A DNA stretch of 64,000 nucleotides from Romboutsia lituseburensis (GCF_024723825.1 NZ_JANQBQ010000001.1:1426001-1490000); one strand, 5' to 3'. Shown: positions 46,608 to 56,357, counted from the stretch's first letter. Numbers and translations are program-made. The notes: a model not told the origin generated them from the letters alone.

Positions 46608-47831
46608 ATGAAATATTCAAAGAGAGTAACTGCTATGCAGGCTTCTCCAATAAGAAAGTTAGTTCCTTATGCTCTTGAAGCTAAATCTAGAGGAATTAAA
46701 GTTTATCATTTAAATATAGGTCAGCCAGATATTAAAACTCCTAAAGGATTCTTCGACGCAGTTAAAGACTTTGACAGTAATGTTTTAGAATATGCTGTAT
46801 CCAATGGTATTCCAGAACTAATATCAGCACTTCAAGATTATTATGCTACATATGATATGCATTACGAGAAAGATGAACTTCTTGTAACTAATGGTGGTAG
46901 CGAAGCTCTATTGTTTACTATGATGGCAACTTGTGATCCTGGTGACAACTTACTAGTTCCTGAACCATTCTATACTAACTACAATGGTTTCGGTCAATGT
47001 GTAAATGTAAGTGTAAATCCAATAACAACTAAGGCAGAAGATGGATTTCATTTACCATCTAAAGAAATAATTTGTTCTAAAATCAACTCTAAGACAAAAG
47101 GGATCTTATTATCTAACCCAGGTAACCCAACAGGTGCAGTTTATACAAAGGACGAAATAAATATGATATCTGAAGTAGCTATAGAAAATAATCTATGGAT
47201 AATAGCAGATGAAGTTTATAGAGAGTTTGTATATGATGGATTAGATTATACAAGTTTTGGTAATGTTAAAGAGGTTGAAGATAGAGTAGTTATAATAGAT
47301 AGTGTATCTAAAAGATATAGTGCATGTGGAGCTAGAATAGGTTCAATTGCATCAAAAAATAAAGAACTTATAGCAGAAATTCTTAAATTATGTCAAGGAA
47401 GACTTTGTGTTGCAACATTAGAACAATTAGGTTCTGTTGAATTATACAAAACTCCTGCATCTTATTTTAAAGAAGTTAATGAAGAATATAAACATAGAAG
47501 AGATGTTTTATATAATGAATTAATGAAAGTTGATGGAGTTGTTTGTGAAAAGCCAACTGGTGCATTTTATATAGTTGCTAAATTACCTGTAGATAATGCA
47601 GAAGATTTTGTAATTTGGATGCTAAAAGAATTCAATAAAGATGGTGAAACAGTTATGGTCTGTCCTGCTGAAGGTTTCTATGCTACACAAGGTCTTGGAC
47701 GTGATGAAGTTAGGCTTGCTTATATCCTAAATGAATCAGACTTACATAAAGCAGCTACAATATTAAAGGAAGGTCTTGAACAATATGTTGAACTAAATAA
47801 AAATGTTCAAGAGTCTACAGTTGAAGCTTAA
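46608..47831 (+). CDS. Class I/II PLP aminotransferase (aspartate-type)
   Basis: 407 residues, fold-type I. LNIGQPDIKTP, VTNGGSEALLF, LSNPGNPTGAVYT, IIADEVYREF and the PLP-lysine motif DSVSKRYSACGARIGS. The family makes aspartate, aromatic amino acids or alanine from 2-oxo acids; substrate is not set by these motifs. AGGGGGT precedes the ATG. Single gene with its own terminator. Confidence 0.88.
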   Translation: MKYSKRVTAMQASPIRKLVPYALEAKSRGIKVYHLNIGQPDIKTPKGFFDAVKDFDSNVLEYAVSNGIPELISALQDYYATYDMHYEKDELLVTNGGSEALLFTMMATCDPGDNLLVPEPFYTNYNGFGQCVNVSVNPITTKAEDGFHLPSKEIICSKINSKTKGILLSNPGNPTGAVYTKDEINMISEVAIENNLWIIADEVYREFVYDGLDYTSFGNVKEVEDRVVIIDSVSKRYSACGARIGSIASKNKELIAEILKLCQGRLCVATLEQLGSVELYKTPASYFKEVNEEYKHRRDVLYNELMKVDGVVCEKPTGAFYIVAKLPVDNAEDFVIWMLKEFNKDGETVMVCPAEGFYATQGLGRDEVRLAYILNESDLHKAATILKEGLEQYVELNKNVQESTVEA

Positions 47832-47847
47832 ATTTATATCTAAATAT

Positions 47848-47879
47848 AAAAAAGCAACCTTAAATAAGGTTGCTTTTTA
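47848..47879. terminator. Bidirectional terminator
   Basis: AAAAAGCAACCTTA / TAAGGTTGCTTTTT between convergent genes. Confidence 0.8.
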
Positions 47880-48329
47880 ATTAAATTCGTCTTTATTTAA
47901 TATATACTGTAATGTACTTATTGCTTCCATGTACCTTTTTTGGTCATCTTCATTTAATTTAAAAAGCTTTTCCTCTAATCTATCGCTAAGTTTATCCATA
48001 AAGTCAGAGGCAAGGATTGTTCCTTTTTCAGTTATACTTATTAAGTACTTTCTTCTATCCGATAAATCTTTTGTTCTAATAACGTATCCCTTTTTAGTAA
48101 GATCATCCACCATGCTTGTTAAACTACCCTTTTCTATGTTTAACTTCGCACATAAATCAGTCATACTTATCGCACCATAATTTCTTATAAACATTAATGC
48201 TCTTAATTGAGTTTTATTAACATCATAAGTAGCTGCATATTGCTTTAAATATTCTAGATATAGACTTGAATATATTTTCGGAAATGTCTTAGATAAAAAT
48301 CCTATCGTATCAGACACTATACACTTCAT
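47877..48329 (-). CDS. MarR-family transcriptional regulator
   Basis: 150 residues. Winged helix with ISMTDLCAKLNIEKGSLTSM as recognition helix and KGYVIRTKDLSDRRKYLISI as wing, flanked by dimer helices. GGGGTG precedes the ATG. It follows the YjeM permease on the same strand after a terminator. Possible target: the palindrome before yjeM, or itself; not shown. Confidence 0.88.
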   Translation of the reverse strand: MKCIVSDTIGFLSKTFPKIYSSLYLEYLKQYAATYDVNKTQLRALMFIRNYGAISMTDLCAKLNIEKGSLTSMVDDLTKKGYVIRTKDLSDRRKYLISITEKGTILASDFMDKLSDRLEEKLFKLNEDDQKRYMEAISTLQYILNKDEFN

Positions 48330-48518
48330 TTTATCACCCCAGATGTTTATTTTTATTTATTATTAGTTTACATTAAAACGATTATTAGTACAATACTTTT
48401 AATAATAAAACTTTAAATTCGATTATTTTTTATCTACATTTAAAGTAAATTTTTACCTGATTTTTTCTTTTTTATTATATTAAAAATATCTTTTAACTTT
48501 AATTTAATAAACTGCAAA

Positions 48519-48559
48519 AAATAAGATTCAAAAATAGTGATTATTTTTGAATCTTATTT
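48519..48559 (-). terminator. Terminator of the YjeM permease gene
   Basis: AATAAGATTCAAAAATA / TATTTTTGAATCTTATT, long stem with a 5-base loop. Confidence 0.8.
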
Positions 48560-48571
48560 GATCCATTTTAG

Positions 48572-50089
48572 TTATCTTTTATTTTTATTATATTTATTTT
48601 CATATATTGTATATAATATAAATGCAATTACACCAAATACTAAAGGGCCTAATATCATCATCACGGTTTTAAAAATTGATCCCTCCATAGCTGGTTCTAT
48701 TATTGTAAATACATTTGCAAATCCTACAAATACTGTAACAACTATAGCTGCCGTTAAAGCTGCTCCATATGATTTGTATACCATAAATGGTTTATCTACT
48801 TTTCCTTCTAGCTGTTTTTTCTTAAATAAAGGGAATGCAGAAGATAAAAACATGTATGGTAAAGTCATTGCAACATTAGTCATAAGTACTAATATGCTAA
48901 AAAATTCTGCTGCAGCTCCTCCACCAAATGAAATCGCAAGTATCATAGCAATAACTATTATTGCTTGCACTTTCATTGCAAATAGTGGCATTCCATGTTT
49001 TATCTCACCAAGCTTGCCTGGCCAAACTTCTTTAGGAGAACCTTGTATTAATGTTTTCAATGGAGAGTATGCTAATGTGAAGAATGCTCCAGTTAAAGCT
49101 AGGAACATTGATAATCCAACAAATCTAGCAAACCAAGCGCCCATTGTTATAGATACAGCTTGAGATAAATTTAAAGATTGCCCTATTTGATATCCTAAAT
49201 TCTGTATAACAACATAAGCAACATTACCCATGTGTACATTCTCTGAAGATAATACTTGATTCCAATTTGTAAACATACCACATGCAAATATACCTACTGC
49301 ATATCCGACTGATATTACTATAGCTGCTATAGTAAGACCTTTTGGGAATGTTGTTTCTGCATTTTCAGTTTGGTCAACTAAACCTCCTAAAACTTCCAAT
49401 CCACCAAACGCAAATATAGCAAATACTAGGAATGAAAGTACTGTTAATGATGTCTGATATGATGGATTAGGTGATTTAGTGAATGATTTAGCAACATCTA
49501 CAATTGGTTCAGCAAATTGTCCTCCATTTGATATAAGTACGAATATACCACCTATAAGTAATACAAAATTTAGTGCTAATATTGCTGTACCACCAACTGA
49601 TGTTATTTTAGTTATTTTTTCTACACCTTTACTAGCTACAAATGTAACCAATAATATCCATAAAGCTCCTAATATTCCTAATGTTTGAGTTGATCCTAGC
49701 CCTAATAAGGACCATGTTGCTGTTCGATCTTCTCCAAATATAAAGTTAGAAAGAGGTATCCATATAGATGACGCAACATTTACCATCCATATTATATAAG
49801 ATGCATACCACATGAAAGTTCCTACAAAGGCAAATTTACCTCCAACAGATTTTTCCATCCATGAATACATACCACCTGTTTCATGTCTATATGCTGCTCC
49901 ATATTCAGCCATCATAAATGCATATGGAATAAAAAATATAAGTGCACTTAATATATACCAAGGAATTGCTGCATATCCCATTAAATAAAATCCTCTTGGC
50001 ATATTAGCAAATCCAAATACTGAAGTGAATATCATCAGTATTAATGGTACTAGTGTTAATTTTTTGGCTGTATTTGTGTTTCCTGCCAT
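48572..50089 (-). CDS. yjeM: APC amino-acid permease, YjeM type (glutamate/GABA antiporter group)
   Basis: 505 residues, about twelve membrane helices. N-terminal LTLVPLILMIFTSVFGFANM and AEYGAAYRHETGGMYSWMEK are the glutamate/GABA-type APC pattern; length and helix layout fit YjeM. It would exchange acidic or related amino acids. AGGAGGA precedes the ATG. A strong palindrome lies about 45 bases upstream. Confidence 0.85.
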   Translation of the reverse strand: MAGNTNTAKKLTLVPLILMIFTSVFGFANMPRGFYLMGYAAIPWYILSALIFFIPYAFMMAEYGAAYRHETGGMYSWMEKSVGGKFAFVGTFMWYASYIIWMVNVASSIWIPLSNFIFGEDRTATWSLLGLGSTQTLGILGALWILLVTFVASKGVEKITKITSVGGTAILALNFVLLIGGIFVLISNGGQFAEPIVDVAKSFTKSPNPSYQTSLTVLSFLVFAIFAFGGLEVLGGLVDQTENAETTFPKGLTIAAIVISVGYAVGIFACGMFTNWNQVLSSENVHMGNVAYVVIQNLGYQIGQSLNLSQAVSITMGAWFARFVGLSMFLALTGAFFTLAYSPLKTLIQGSPKEVWPGKLGEIKHGMPLFAMKVQAIIVIAMILAISFGGGAAAEFFSILVLMTNVAMTLPYMFLSSAFPLFKKKQLEGKVDKPFMVYKSYGAALTAAIVVTVFVGFANVFTIIEPAMEGSIFKTVMMILGPLVFGVIAFILYTIYENKYNKNKR

Positions 50090-50134
50090 GATAATTCCTC
50101 CTTAGTCAAATATATTATTACTTTTTGCAATAAG

Positions 50135-50164
50135 AAGGAATTTAACCATGGTTATAAATTCCTT
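50135..50164 (-). promoter_or_regulatory. 30-base palindrome before yjeM
   Basis: AAGGAATTTA and TAAATTCCTT arms around a centre that is itself a palindrome (AACCATGGTT) with one bulged T. Candidate operator, or RNA hairpin in the leader. Confidence 0.5.
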
Positions 50165-50201
50165 ATATGTAAAAACTTTATCCTTATCTTAACTAAAAAA
50201 T

Positions 50202-50239
50202 AAAAAAGCATCTCGATTTAATTAATGAGATGCTTTTTT
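50202..50239 (-). terminator. Terminator of purB
   Basis: AAAAAAGCATCTC / GAGATGCTTTTTT stem 12 bases after the gene. Confidence 0.8.
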
Positions 50240-50250
50240 ATTATACGTTT

Positions 50251-51690
50251 TTATACATGTAAATCTATTTTTAATCCTATATGTTCTTTAAACTCACTTA
50301 TAGCTGGCTCTAAAGTTTCTTCAACAAATTCTACAACTTGTTCAGGAGCTCTACCTACGAAGTTTTTAGGATCCATTATAGATAATATTTCTTCTTTACT
50401 CATTTTAAATGAGTCATCATTTATTATAAGTTCTATTAGATTATTATCTTTTCCTTCATGCTTAACTCTATAAGCTGCTTTCATAGAGTATTCTCTTATT
50501 ATCTCATGTAAATCTTGTCTATCTCCACCTCTTTTTACAGCTTCCATAAGTATAGTTTCTGTAGCCATGAAAGGAAGTTCTTCATTTATATGTTTATTTA
50601 TCATATTTTCATATACAACTAATCCATCAGTTACATTTAATCCTATTTCTATTATAGCATCAGCTGCCATAAACGCCTGAGGTATAGACAATCTCTTATT
50701 AGCAGAGTCATCTAAGCTTCTTTCTAACCATTGAGTAGCTTGAACTAACGCTGGACTTAATGATTCAGATATTATATATTTTGATAATGAAGATATTCTT
50801 TCACTTCTCATTGGATTTCTTTTATAAGCCATAGCTGATGAACCTATTTGATTTTTTTCAAATGGCTCTTCTATTTCTTTTAAACTTTGTAAAAGTCTTA
50901 TATCATTAGTCATTTTATGCATACTTTGTGCTATTCCTGATAATACACTTATTACTTGAGCATCTAATTTTCTAGTATATGTTTGTCCACTTACTGCATA
51001 AGAAGATTTATATCCCATTTTTGCACAAACTAACTTATCTAATTCTTTTACTTTTTCATGATTTCCTTCAAATAAGCTTAAGAAACTAGCTTGAGTTCCA
51101 GTCGTACCTTTAACACCCCTTAACTTCATAGTATCTATTCTATAATTTATATCTTCTAAGTCAAGTATTAGGTCTTGAGCCCATAAAGTTGCTCTTTTTC
51201 CTACTGTAGTGAGCTGAGCAGCTTGGAAATGTGTAAATCCAAGTGTAGGCATGTCTTTATACTTTAACGCAAACTCTTTTAAATTATTTATTAAATTAAC
51301 TAATTTTATTCTTATAAGTTTTAACGCTTCATTCATTTGTATTACATCTGTGTTGTCACCAACATAAGCTGATGTTGCACCTAAATGTATTATTCCCTTT
51401 GCTTTATCACATTGTAGACCATAAGCTTTTACATGACTCATTACATCATGTCTTACTTCTTTTTCTATTTTTCTAGCTTCATCGAAGTTTATATTTTCTA
51501 TATTAGCTCTTAATTCTTCTATTTGTTCATCACTTATATTTATACCTAATTCTTTTTCACCTTCAGCTAAAGCTACCCATAATTTTCTCCATGTTGAGAA
51601 TTTAAATTGAGGAGAGAATATATAACTCATATCTTTGCTGCAATATCTATCCGTTAAAGGATTTGTGTATGTAGTATATTTGTTATCCAT
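50251..51690 (-). CDS. purB: Adenylosuccinate lyase
   Basis: 479 residues. Fumarase/aspartase superfamily: IIHLGATSAYVGDNTD, GFTHFQAAQLTTVGKRA and the signature GSSAMAYKRNPMRSE with its catalytic Ser loop. It removes fumarate from SAICAR and adenylosuccinate in purine synthesis. The ATG at 51690 is preferred; GGAAGG is 11 bases upstream and the longer GTG start overlaps it. Alone here, no other pur genes nearby. Confidence 0.94.
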   Translation of the reverse strand: MDNKYTTYTNPLTDRYCSKDMSYIFSPQFKFSTWRKLWVALAEGEKELGINISDEQIEELRANIENINFDEARKIEKEVRHDVMSHVKAYGLQCDKAKGIIHLGATSAYVGDNTDVIQMNEALKLIRIKLVNLINNLKEFALKYKDMPTLGFTHFQAAQLTTVGKRATLWAQDLILDLEDINYRIDTMKLRGVKGTTGTQASFLSLFEGNHEKVKELDKLVCAKMGYKSSYAVSGQTYTRKLDAQVISVLSGIAQSMHKMTNDIRLLQSLKEIEEPFEKNQIGSSAMAYKRNPMRSERISSLSKYIISESLSPALVQATQWLERSLDDSANKRLSIPQAFMAADAIIEIGLNVTDGLVVYENMINKHINEELPFMATETILMEAVKRGGDRQDLHEIIREYSMKAAYRVKHEGKDNNLIELIINDDSFKMSKEEILSIMDPKNFVGRAPEQVVEFVEETLEPAISEFKEHIGLKIDLHV

Positions 51691-51781
51691 AATTGTTTGC
51701 ACCTTCCTTGTGTCTTGTTATATGATAATTATATAAAATTTTACGAACTATAACAAGTTTTTTTTAAGTTACGTTCATAAT

Positions 51782-52690
51782 TTACTTTTTATTTATACTA
51801 ATATTATCTTTATTAATCATATAATCTATACTTTCGCTATCAACAAAATTTAAAACATATTTATATCTAATTGCATAGTATTTATCACTCCACCCTAGTT
51901 GCTTTTTTATATCAGTTTCATCAGCACCTAATCTTAAAGAAATAGCTGCAAAAGAATGCCTAAAGTCTTTAGCTGAGTATTGAGATAATCCAGCAATATC
52001 TAACGCCTTTTTTACTATAAGCCTTACATTTCTATCAGTTATTGAATTACTTTTTTGAGTAGTAAAAACAAAATCTTCTGTAGGTATTATAATTTCTGGC
52101 AATCCAGAGTAATTTCTATAATCTTCTAATAACTTAAAACAATATGGATGTAATTTTACTATTCTTTCTTTTCTATTTTTACCCAATTTACAATAATAAT
52201 TATTTTTGTCATCTACCATAAGGTCTTTCCATTTCAAATTAACAAGTTCATTTAATAAACATCCCGTTGTTACTAAAAAAACTATAATTGATCTATCTCT
52301 TATATTTAATTTATATAAAGACTCTATAAGTTGATTTATTTCTTGAATACTAAGTACATCATCTTTAGTCTTTATTCTTGTTACTTCTGGTTTTTCTACA
52401 TATCTAAATGGATTAATTTCTATGTACTCTTCTTTTTTTAAATAATTATAAAAGCTATGTAAATAACTATAAATTTTTTCTGATGTAGATTTTGCATAAT
52501 TATCTTTTATATGTTCCATAAACTTAGTACAGTCTTCTTTATCGGCATATAATAGATCTTTGTCATCTATAAATTCTTTGAACGCAATAACTTTTGATAA
52601 ATAGTCATGTTTTGTTGCTGGATTAAGCTTTTTTGAAAAATCCTTAAAAACTTCATATTCATATTCATCTAATCCTATTATTTTATTCAT
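51782..52690 (-). CDS. Tyrosine recombinase/integrase family protein lacking the first catalytic Arg
   Basis: 302 residues: SAM-like core-binding domain (1-100) and catalytic domain (105-302). Expected active site R-K-H-R-H-Y reads Leu145 in TGCLLNEL where TGLRxSEL is normal, Lys near 171, Lys241, Arg244 (KDFRHSF), Trp267 (LGWSD) and Tyr276. Lys for the first His and Trp for the second His occur in active enzymes; loss of the first Arg usually does not. So it may be catalytically dead or act with a partner. No att sites or other mobile genes nearby. AAAGGA precedes the ATG. Confidence 0.8.
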   Translation of the reverse strand: MNKIIGLDEYEYEVFKDFSKKLNPATKHDYLSKVIAFKEFIDDKDLLYADKEDCTKFMEHIKDNYAKSTSEKIYSYLHSFYNYLKKEEYIEINPFRYVEKPEVTRIKTKDDVLSIQEINQLIESLYKLNIRDRSIIVFLVTTGCLLNELVNLKWKDLMVDDKNNYYCKLGKNRKERIVKLHPYCFKLLEDYRNYSGLPEIIIPTEDFVFTTQKSNSITDRNVRLIVKKALDIAGLSQYSAKDFRHSFAAISLRLGADETDIKKQLGWSDKYYAIRYKYVLNFVDSESIDYMINKDNISINKK

Positions 52691-52764
52691 ATTGATTCCT
52701 TTCTTTTATTATTTATATTTTTATTAGATTTAATAATATTAATTAACATTTAACTTAGTCTTAG

Positions 52765-52794
52765 TTGACATCTAAATAAGATTCTTGATATACT
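52765..52794 (+). promoter_or_regulatory. uppP promoter
   Basis: TTGACA, 18 bases, TATACT; about 50 bases before the start codon. A second TAAGTTGACG lies downstream. Confidence 0.6.
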
Positions 52795-52845
52795 CTAAGT
52801 TGACGTTTATTACGTTTATTATGATTTGTATTGGAGGTAATTATT

Positions 52846-53658
52846 TTGATCGAAATTTTTAAAGCCATTATTCTAGGTATCGTTCAAGGTATAACTGAAT
52901 GGTTACCTGTAAGTAGTACTGGCCATATGATATTAGTTGATGAATTTTTAAAACTAAACTTAAGTGCTCAGTTTGTTAGTACTTTCTTAGTTGTAATTCA
53001 GTTTGGTTCTATACTTGCTGTTCTTACAATATTCTTTAAAAAATTAAATCCATTTGATGGATCTAAAACTGGAGTTCAGAGAATAGAAACTATAGATTTA
53101 TGGATGAAAGTTGTAGTTGCTGTAATACCATCTGCTATACTTGGTTTCTTATATGATGATGCTATTGAAGCAGCATTCTTTAATCCTACTACTGTAGCCA
53201 TCGCTCTTATTGTTTACGGTATAATAATGATAGCTATAGAAAACAGAAATAAAAGACCTAAAATTAATGATTTTTCTCAAGTTACATATAAATTAGCTAT
53301 AGGAATAGGTTTATTCCAGTGTTTAGCATTAATTCCTGGTACTTCTAGATCTGGTTCAACTATAATAGGCGCATTATTACTTGGAGCATCTCGATATGTA
53401 GCTGCAGAGTTTTCATTCTTTTTAGCTATACCAACTATGCTTGGAGCTAGCGGACTAAAACTTTACAAGTCAGGCTTTGCATTTACTGGTCAAGAATGGG
53501 CTGTCTTAGCTACTGGCTCAGTTGTTGCTTTTATAGTTTCAGTATTCGTTATAAAATTCTTAATGGATTACATTAAGAAACATGACTTTAAAGTATTTGG
53601 GTATTATAGAATAATATTAGGTATAATAGTTTTATCTTACTTTTACCTTTTAAAATAA
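52846..53658 (+). CDS. uppP: Undecaprenyl-diphosphatase (BacA/UppP)
   Basis: 270 residues, about eight membrane helices. The two active-site motifs are [17 protein letters not shown] and [12 protein letters not shown]. It removes a phosphate from undecaprenyl diphosphate, recycling the lipid carrier for wall synthesis and giving some bacitracin tolerance. TTG start with GGAGGT 7 bases before it; the longer frame starts inside that site. Confidence 0.95.
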   Translation: MIEIFKAIILGIVQGITEWLPVSSTGHMILVDEFLKLNLSAQFVSTFLVVIQFGSILAVLTIFFKKLNPFDGSKTGVQRIETIDLWMKVVVAVIPSAILGFLYDDAIEAAFFNPTTVAIALIVYGIIMIAIENRNKRPKINDFSQVTYKLAIGIGLFQCLALIPGTSRSGSTIIGALLLGASRYVAAEFSFFLAIPTMLGASGLKLYKSGFAFTGQEWAVLATGSVVAFIVSVFVIKFLMDYIKKHDFKVFGYYRIILGIIVLSYFYLLK

Positions 53659-53691
53659 CTGACTTACTTTAAGTACTAAATAAATAGATGC

Positions 53692-53744
53692 AAAAAGGAG
53701 TGTTTCTACTAATTTTTATAATTATAGATAACACTCCCTTTTTT
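53692..53744. terminator. Hairpin with large loop and T run
   Basis: GGAGTGTT / AACACTCC with a loop of about 25 bases, then TTTTTT; ends uppP. Confidence 0.6.
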
Positions 53745-53787
53745 GTATTTTCATCTGCTTTATATAAGGGAAATATTTTTAAAACAT

Positions 53788-55566
53788 TTACTTAGATTCT
53801 ATAAGCAATCTTATTATATCACTAGATTTTTCATTGAACGTGGTGATAATACTTAGATAATCACATGCTCTAGTTATTGCCAAATAAACTTTATTTAAAT
53901 CGCCTACAAAATCATTTATTTGATAATCTTGTTCTTTATCATTGATAGTATGATTATATAACATTTCTAACTCACAGAATATTAAAGCTTTATATTCAAG
54001 ATTTTTTATAGTATATATATTTGATAATGTAATTCCTATTTTTTTGCTTATATTAGTTAAGTTTTCTTCTGCATATATAAAAGGTATTTCTGCATCTTCT
54101 AACGCTTTTTTCAACATATATTGGAAATATATTGTCTTTCCACTTTTTAAACGTTTTTTGTTATAAGGATAAATTATTCCTATTTCAGAATAAGTTAATC
54201 CCTTTTTATTTACTAGGTATTCTATTTCCCAAATAATAGAACTAATTTGTTCTTCTAAATCACTTACTTTAATAATATTAACATCTGTACTCTCTTCTCT
54301 TAAAGGTTTTGTAGTATAAAATTCATTGTTTATTTTATTTTTTCTTAATGAATTTACATATGAGTTGGCATTTTTTGCAAAATTATTAGTAAATTTAACA
54401 AGCCCTTTACTTTGCTTATAATTTTTATCTAAATACACAATATCATCAAATTCTATATTTTCTAGATTATTTTTAAATATATTTAAATCGCTATTAATAT
54501 TTAGAGATTCACAAGAAAAAACATTGAAAATATATTTTGTTTTGTATAAAAATTCCTTTATAAATTCAATGTCTTCCTTTTTAAAGCTTTCTACTTCATC
54601 GATAAATATTCCTTTAAACATATGCTTATTCTTTATTATATTTTTGGCTTGCCTAACTATATTATTAAATGCTTTATCATAATCCTTTTTAAGCATACCA
54701 TAATCAATTATAAGATTATATTTTTTAGCTAATTTAAATATAAATGAACTATAAGTATATATTTCTAAATTGGCATTATTTTTATAAAGTAATGCTACCT
54801 TTTCTTTCAATTCATTACATATTTGTTTAGAGTCTGTTAATATTAAAAATTTATGATGGGGATATACCCTTGCAAGTTTAATAGCTCGAGAAAGCATCAA
54901 TGTTGTTTTTCCTGTTCCTGAACCACCCTTAAACAAAGTATTTCCATATTTTACAGAAATGCTATCTACTATTTGATTGCTATCTAACATAGTAGCACTA
55001 TACTTATATTCATCGTTATAAAAAGAAATTTTTTTAAAATTTTTATTAAAATGCGATTTATCATTTAATAAATAATATTCCGGACATATATCTAATAAAA
55101 ATAAGTTTAAATCAATTTCATTATTAGCTTCATTTAAATAATCATTTATTAGTTCTTTATCTTCAATAATTTTTTTTAATTTATTTTTATCTACAATATG
55201 ATTATTTACAAAATTTTCAAATTCATAACAATTATCTATTTCAACATAAGGCATCACAAATATATAATTATAATTTATATTTTTATCTAATTGTTTCATC
55301 TTAAGCTTTAGTAAATCATTTTCCTCATTCATTACTTCTAATAATTCCTCATCTAGTATAAAGAATAAATCTTCTGTGGTATCCATAAACTTTACAAATA
55401 GTAATTTATTATTCTTTATATATACTAAATCTGTATTTATCCCTTTAAAAGGAGTAACTTTTGGTATTAAATTAACTTCATTTTCTATTTCACTACAAAA
55501 GATTTTTTCAATTTCTTTTATCTTTAAGGCATCTAATTCTGAGTTAATCTTTATATATTGATTCAC
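53788..55566 (-). CDS. SF1 helicase-like protein with degenerate NERD-like N-terminus
   Basis: 592 residues. Walker A GGSGTGKTT at 214-222, Walker B variant GIFIDEVES (DEVE rather than DEAQ), and C-terminal YTIKNLEYKALIFCELEML and KVYLAITRACDYLSII, the UvrD/Rep motifs V and VI. Motif III and 2A/2B regions are reduced. Residues about 35-60 (PFKGINTDLVYI then LLFVKF) resemble a NERD nuclease core, but the Glu of ExK is missing. GTG start, GAGGGGG upstream. Function unknown; DNA repair or defence is possible. Confidence 0.65.
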   Translation of the reverse strand: MNQYIKINSELDALKIKEIEKIFCSEIENEVNLIPKVTPFKGINTDLVYIKNNKLLFVKFMDTTEDLFFILDEELLEVMNEENDLLKLKMKQLDKNINYNYIFVMPYVEIDNCYEFENFVNNHIVDKNKLKKIIEDKELINDYLNEANNEIDLNLFLLDICPEYYLLNDKSHFNKNFKKISFYNDEYKYSATMLDSNQIVDSISVKYGNTLFKGGSGTGKTTLMLSRAIKLARVYPHHKFLILTDSKQICNELKEKVALLYKNNANLEIYTYSSFIFKLAKKYNLIIDYGMLKKDYDKAFNNIVRQAKNIIKNKHMFKGIFIDEVESFKKEDIEFIKEFLYKTKYIFNVFSCESLNINSDLNIFKNNLENIEFDDIVYLDKNYKQSKGLVKFTNNFAKNANSYVNSLRKNKINNEFYTTKPLREESTDVNIIKVSDLEEQISSIIWEIEYLVNKKGLTYSEIGIIYPYNKKRLKSGKTIYFQYMLKKALEDAEIPFIYAEENLTNISKKIGITLSNIYTIKNLEYKALIFCELEMLYNHTINDKEQDYQINDFVGDLNKVYLAITRACDYLSIITTFNEKSSDIIRLLIESK

Positions 55567-55687
55567 CTGACATTCCCCCTCTTTTAATATTAATTATATC
55601 ATTTTAGCCTTAAATTTACTATATTTGGTTGTTTTATATCTCTAATTTTATTTATTTTGACCTAACTTATCAATTTTTATAATCCAA

Positions 55688-55712
55688 AAGGGAGAGTATA
55701 GCACTCCCCCAT
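55688..55712 (-). terminator. Terminator after the 93-residue gene
   Basis: GGGAGTGC / GTATACTCTCCC-type hairpin followed by TTTT on the minus strand. Confidence 0.55.
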
Positions 55713-55720
55713 CAAAAATA

Positions 55721-56002
55721 TTATTTTTTATAATTTTTTTCCATCCATATATTCATTTTTCTTCTTACTTCGTTTTCTTTCACTTCATCAAACATAGCAT
55801 CATTTATAGCATATGTTTGAACTAAATCAGGAACTTCTATTGGATATTCTAAAAAATGACCATTTTTATTTTCAAAACCAATACTCATTATCTCATATTG
55901 ATTGTTATGTTCATTAAGAACTACTCCATATTCGATTTCTTTATTGTTTTCATCATCTTTAACTATTTTAACATATTGATTTTTAGCAAGTTGATTTAAC
56001 AT
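55721..56002 (-). CDS. Unknown small protein
   Basis: 93 residues, acidic, beta-rich N-terminus (NQYVKIVKDDENNKEIEYGVV) and a helical, charged C-terminus. No family recognised. AGAGGTG lies 6 bases before the ATG. It precedes the helicase-like gene on the same strand but a terminator lies between. Confidence 0.55.
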   Translation of the reverse strand: MLNQLAKNQYVKIVKDDENNKEIEYGVVLNEHNNQYEIMSIGFENKNGHFLEYPIEVPDLVQTYAINDAMFDEVKENEVRRKMNIWMEKNYKK

Positions 56003-56354
56003 TTTTTCACCTCTTTTATGATTTTACTTTTATTATTGCCATTTTATCGTCTTATATTTCTAATTATTTTATAATTCTCGTCATTTACTTGAATCAATTA
56101 TATTAACTAGGTTTTGAGGATATGGTTAAAAAAAATTTGCTCAATGAGTTCATCATCGTTAAATCCTAGCGCATAAGTTTTTATAACTACAATCAAAGAT
56201 AAAAAATGAACTTTTTCATTTATATATAATTTTATATATTTTTTCATATTAATTTATTTTTAGTATTCAATTTTTTCCTAAAAAAATATATATTATACTA
56301 CCTAAACATAAAAATATATATAAAATAAAAAAGAGAGGTTCAAAACCTCTCTTT
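56003..56354. other. 352-base region with little annotated
   Basis: Holds a possible 46-codon frame (56107-56247, minus) and the rny terminator (56328-56357). The stretch 56110-56180 has more G and C than the rest, suggesting old coding sequence. Confidence 0.4.
56107..56247 (-). other. Possible 46-codon ORF or gene remnant
   Basis: An ATG-to-TAG frame encoding MKKYIKLYINEK and, further on, TYALGFNDDELIEQIFFNH. The sequence looks protein-like but no ribosome-binding site precedes the ATG. May be a true small protein or the end of a lost gene. Confidence 0.3.
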
Positions 56355-56357
56355 TTA
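56328..56357 (-). terminator. Terminator of rny
   Basis: AAAAAGAGAGGTT / AACCTCTCTTTTT, 3-base loop; the stop codon lies in the T run. Confidence 0.8.

Noticed and set aside
48537-49163. Plus-strand 208-codon frame
   Set aside because: It lies opposite the yjeM permease, whose frame is longer, has a ribosome-binding site and clear family motifs.
51703-52830. Integrated mobile element around the recombinase gene
   Set aside because: No flanking repeats, cargo or att sites; neighbours purB and uppP are housekeeping genes.
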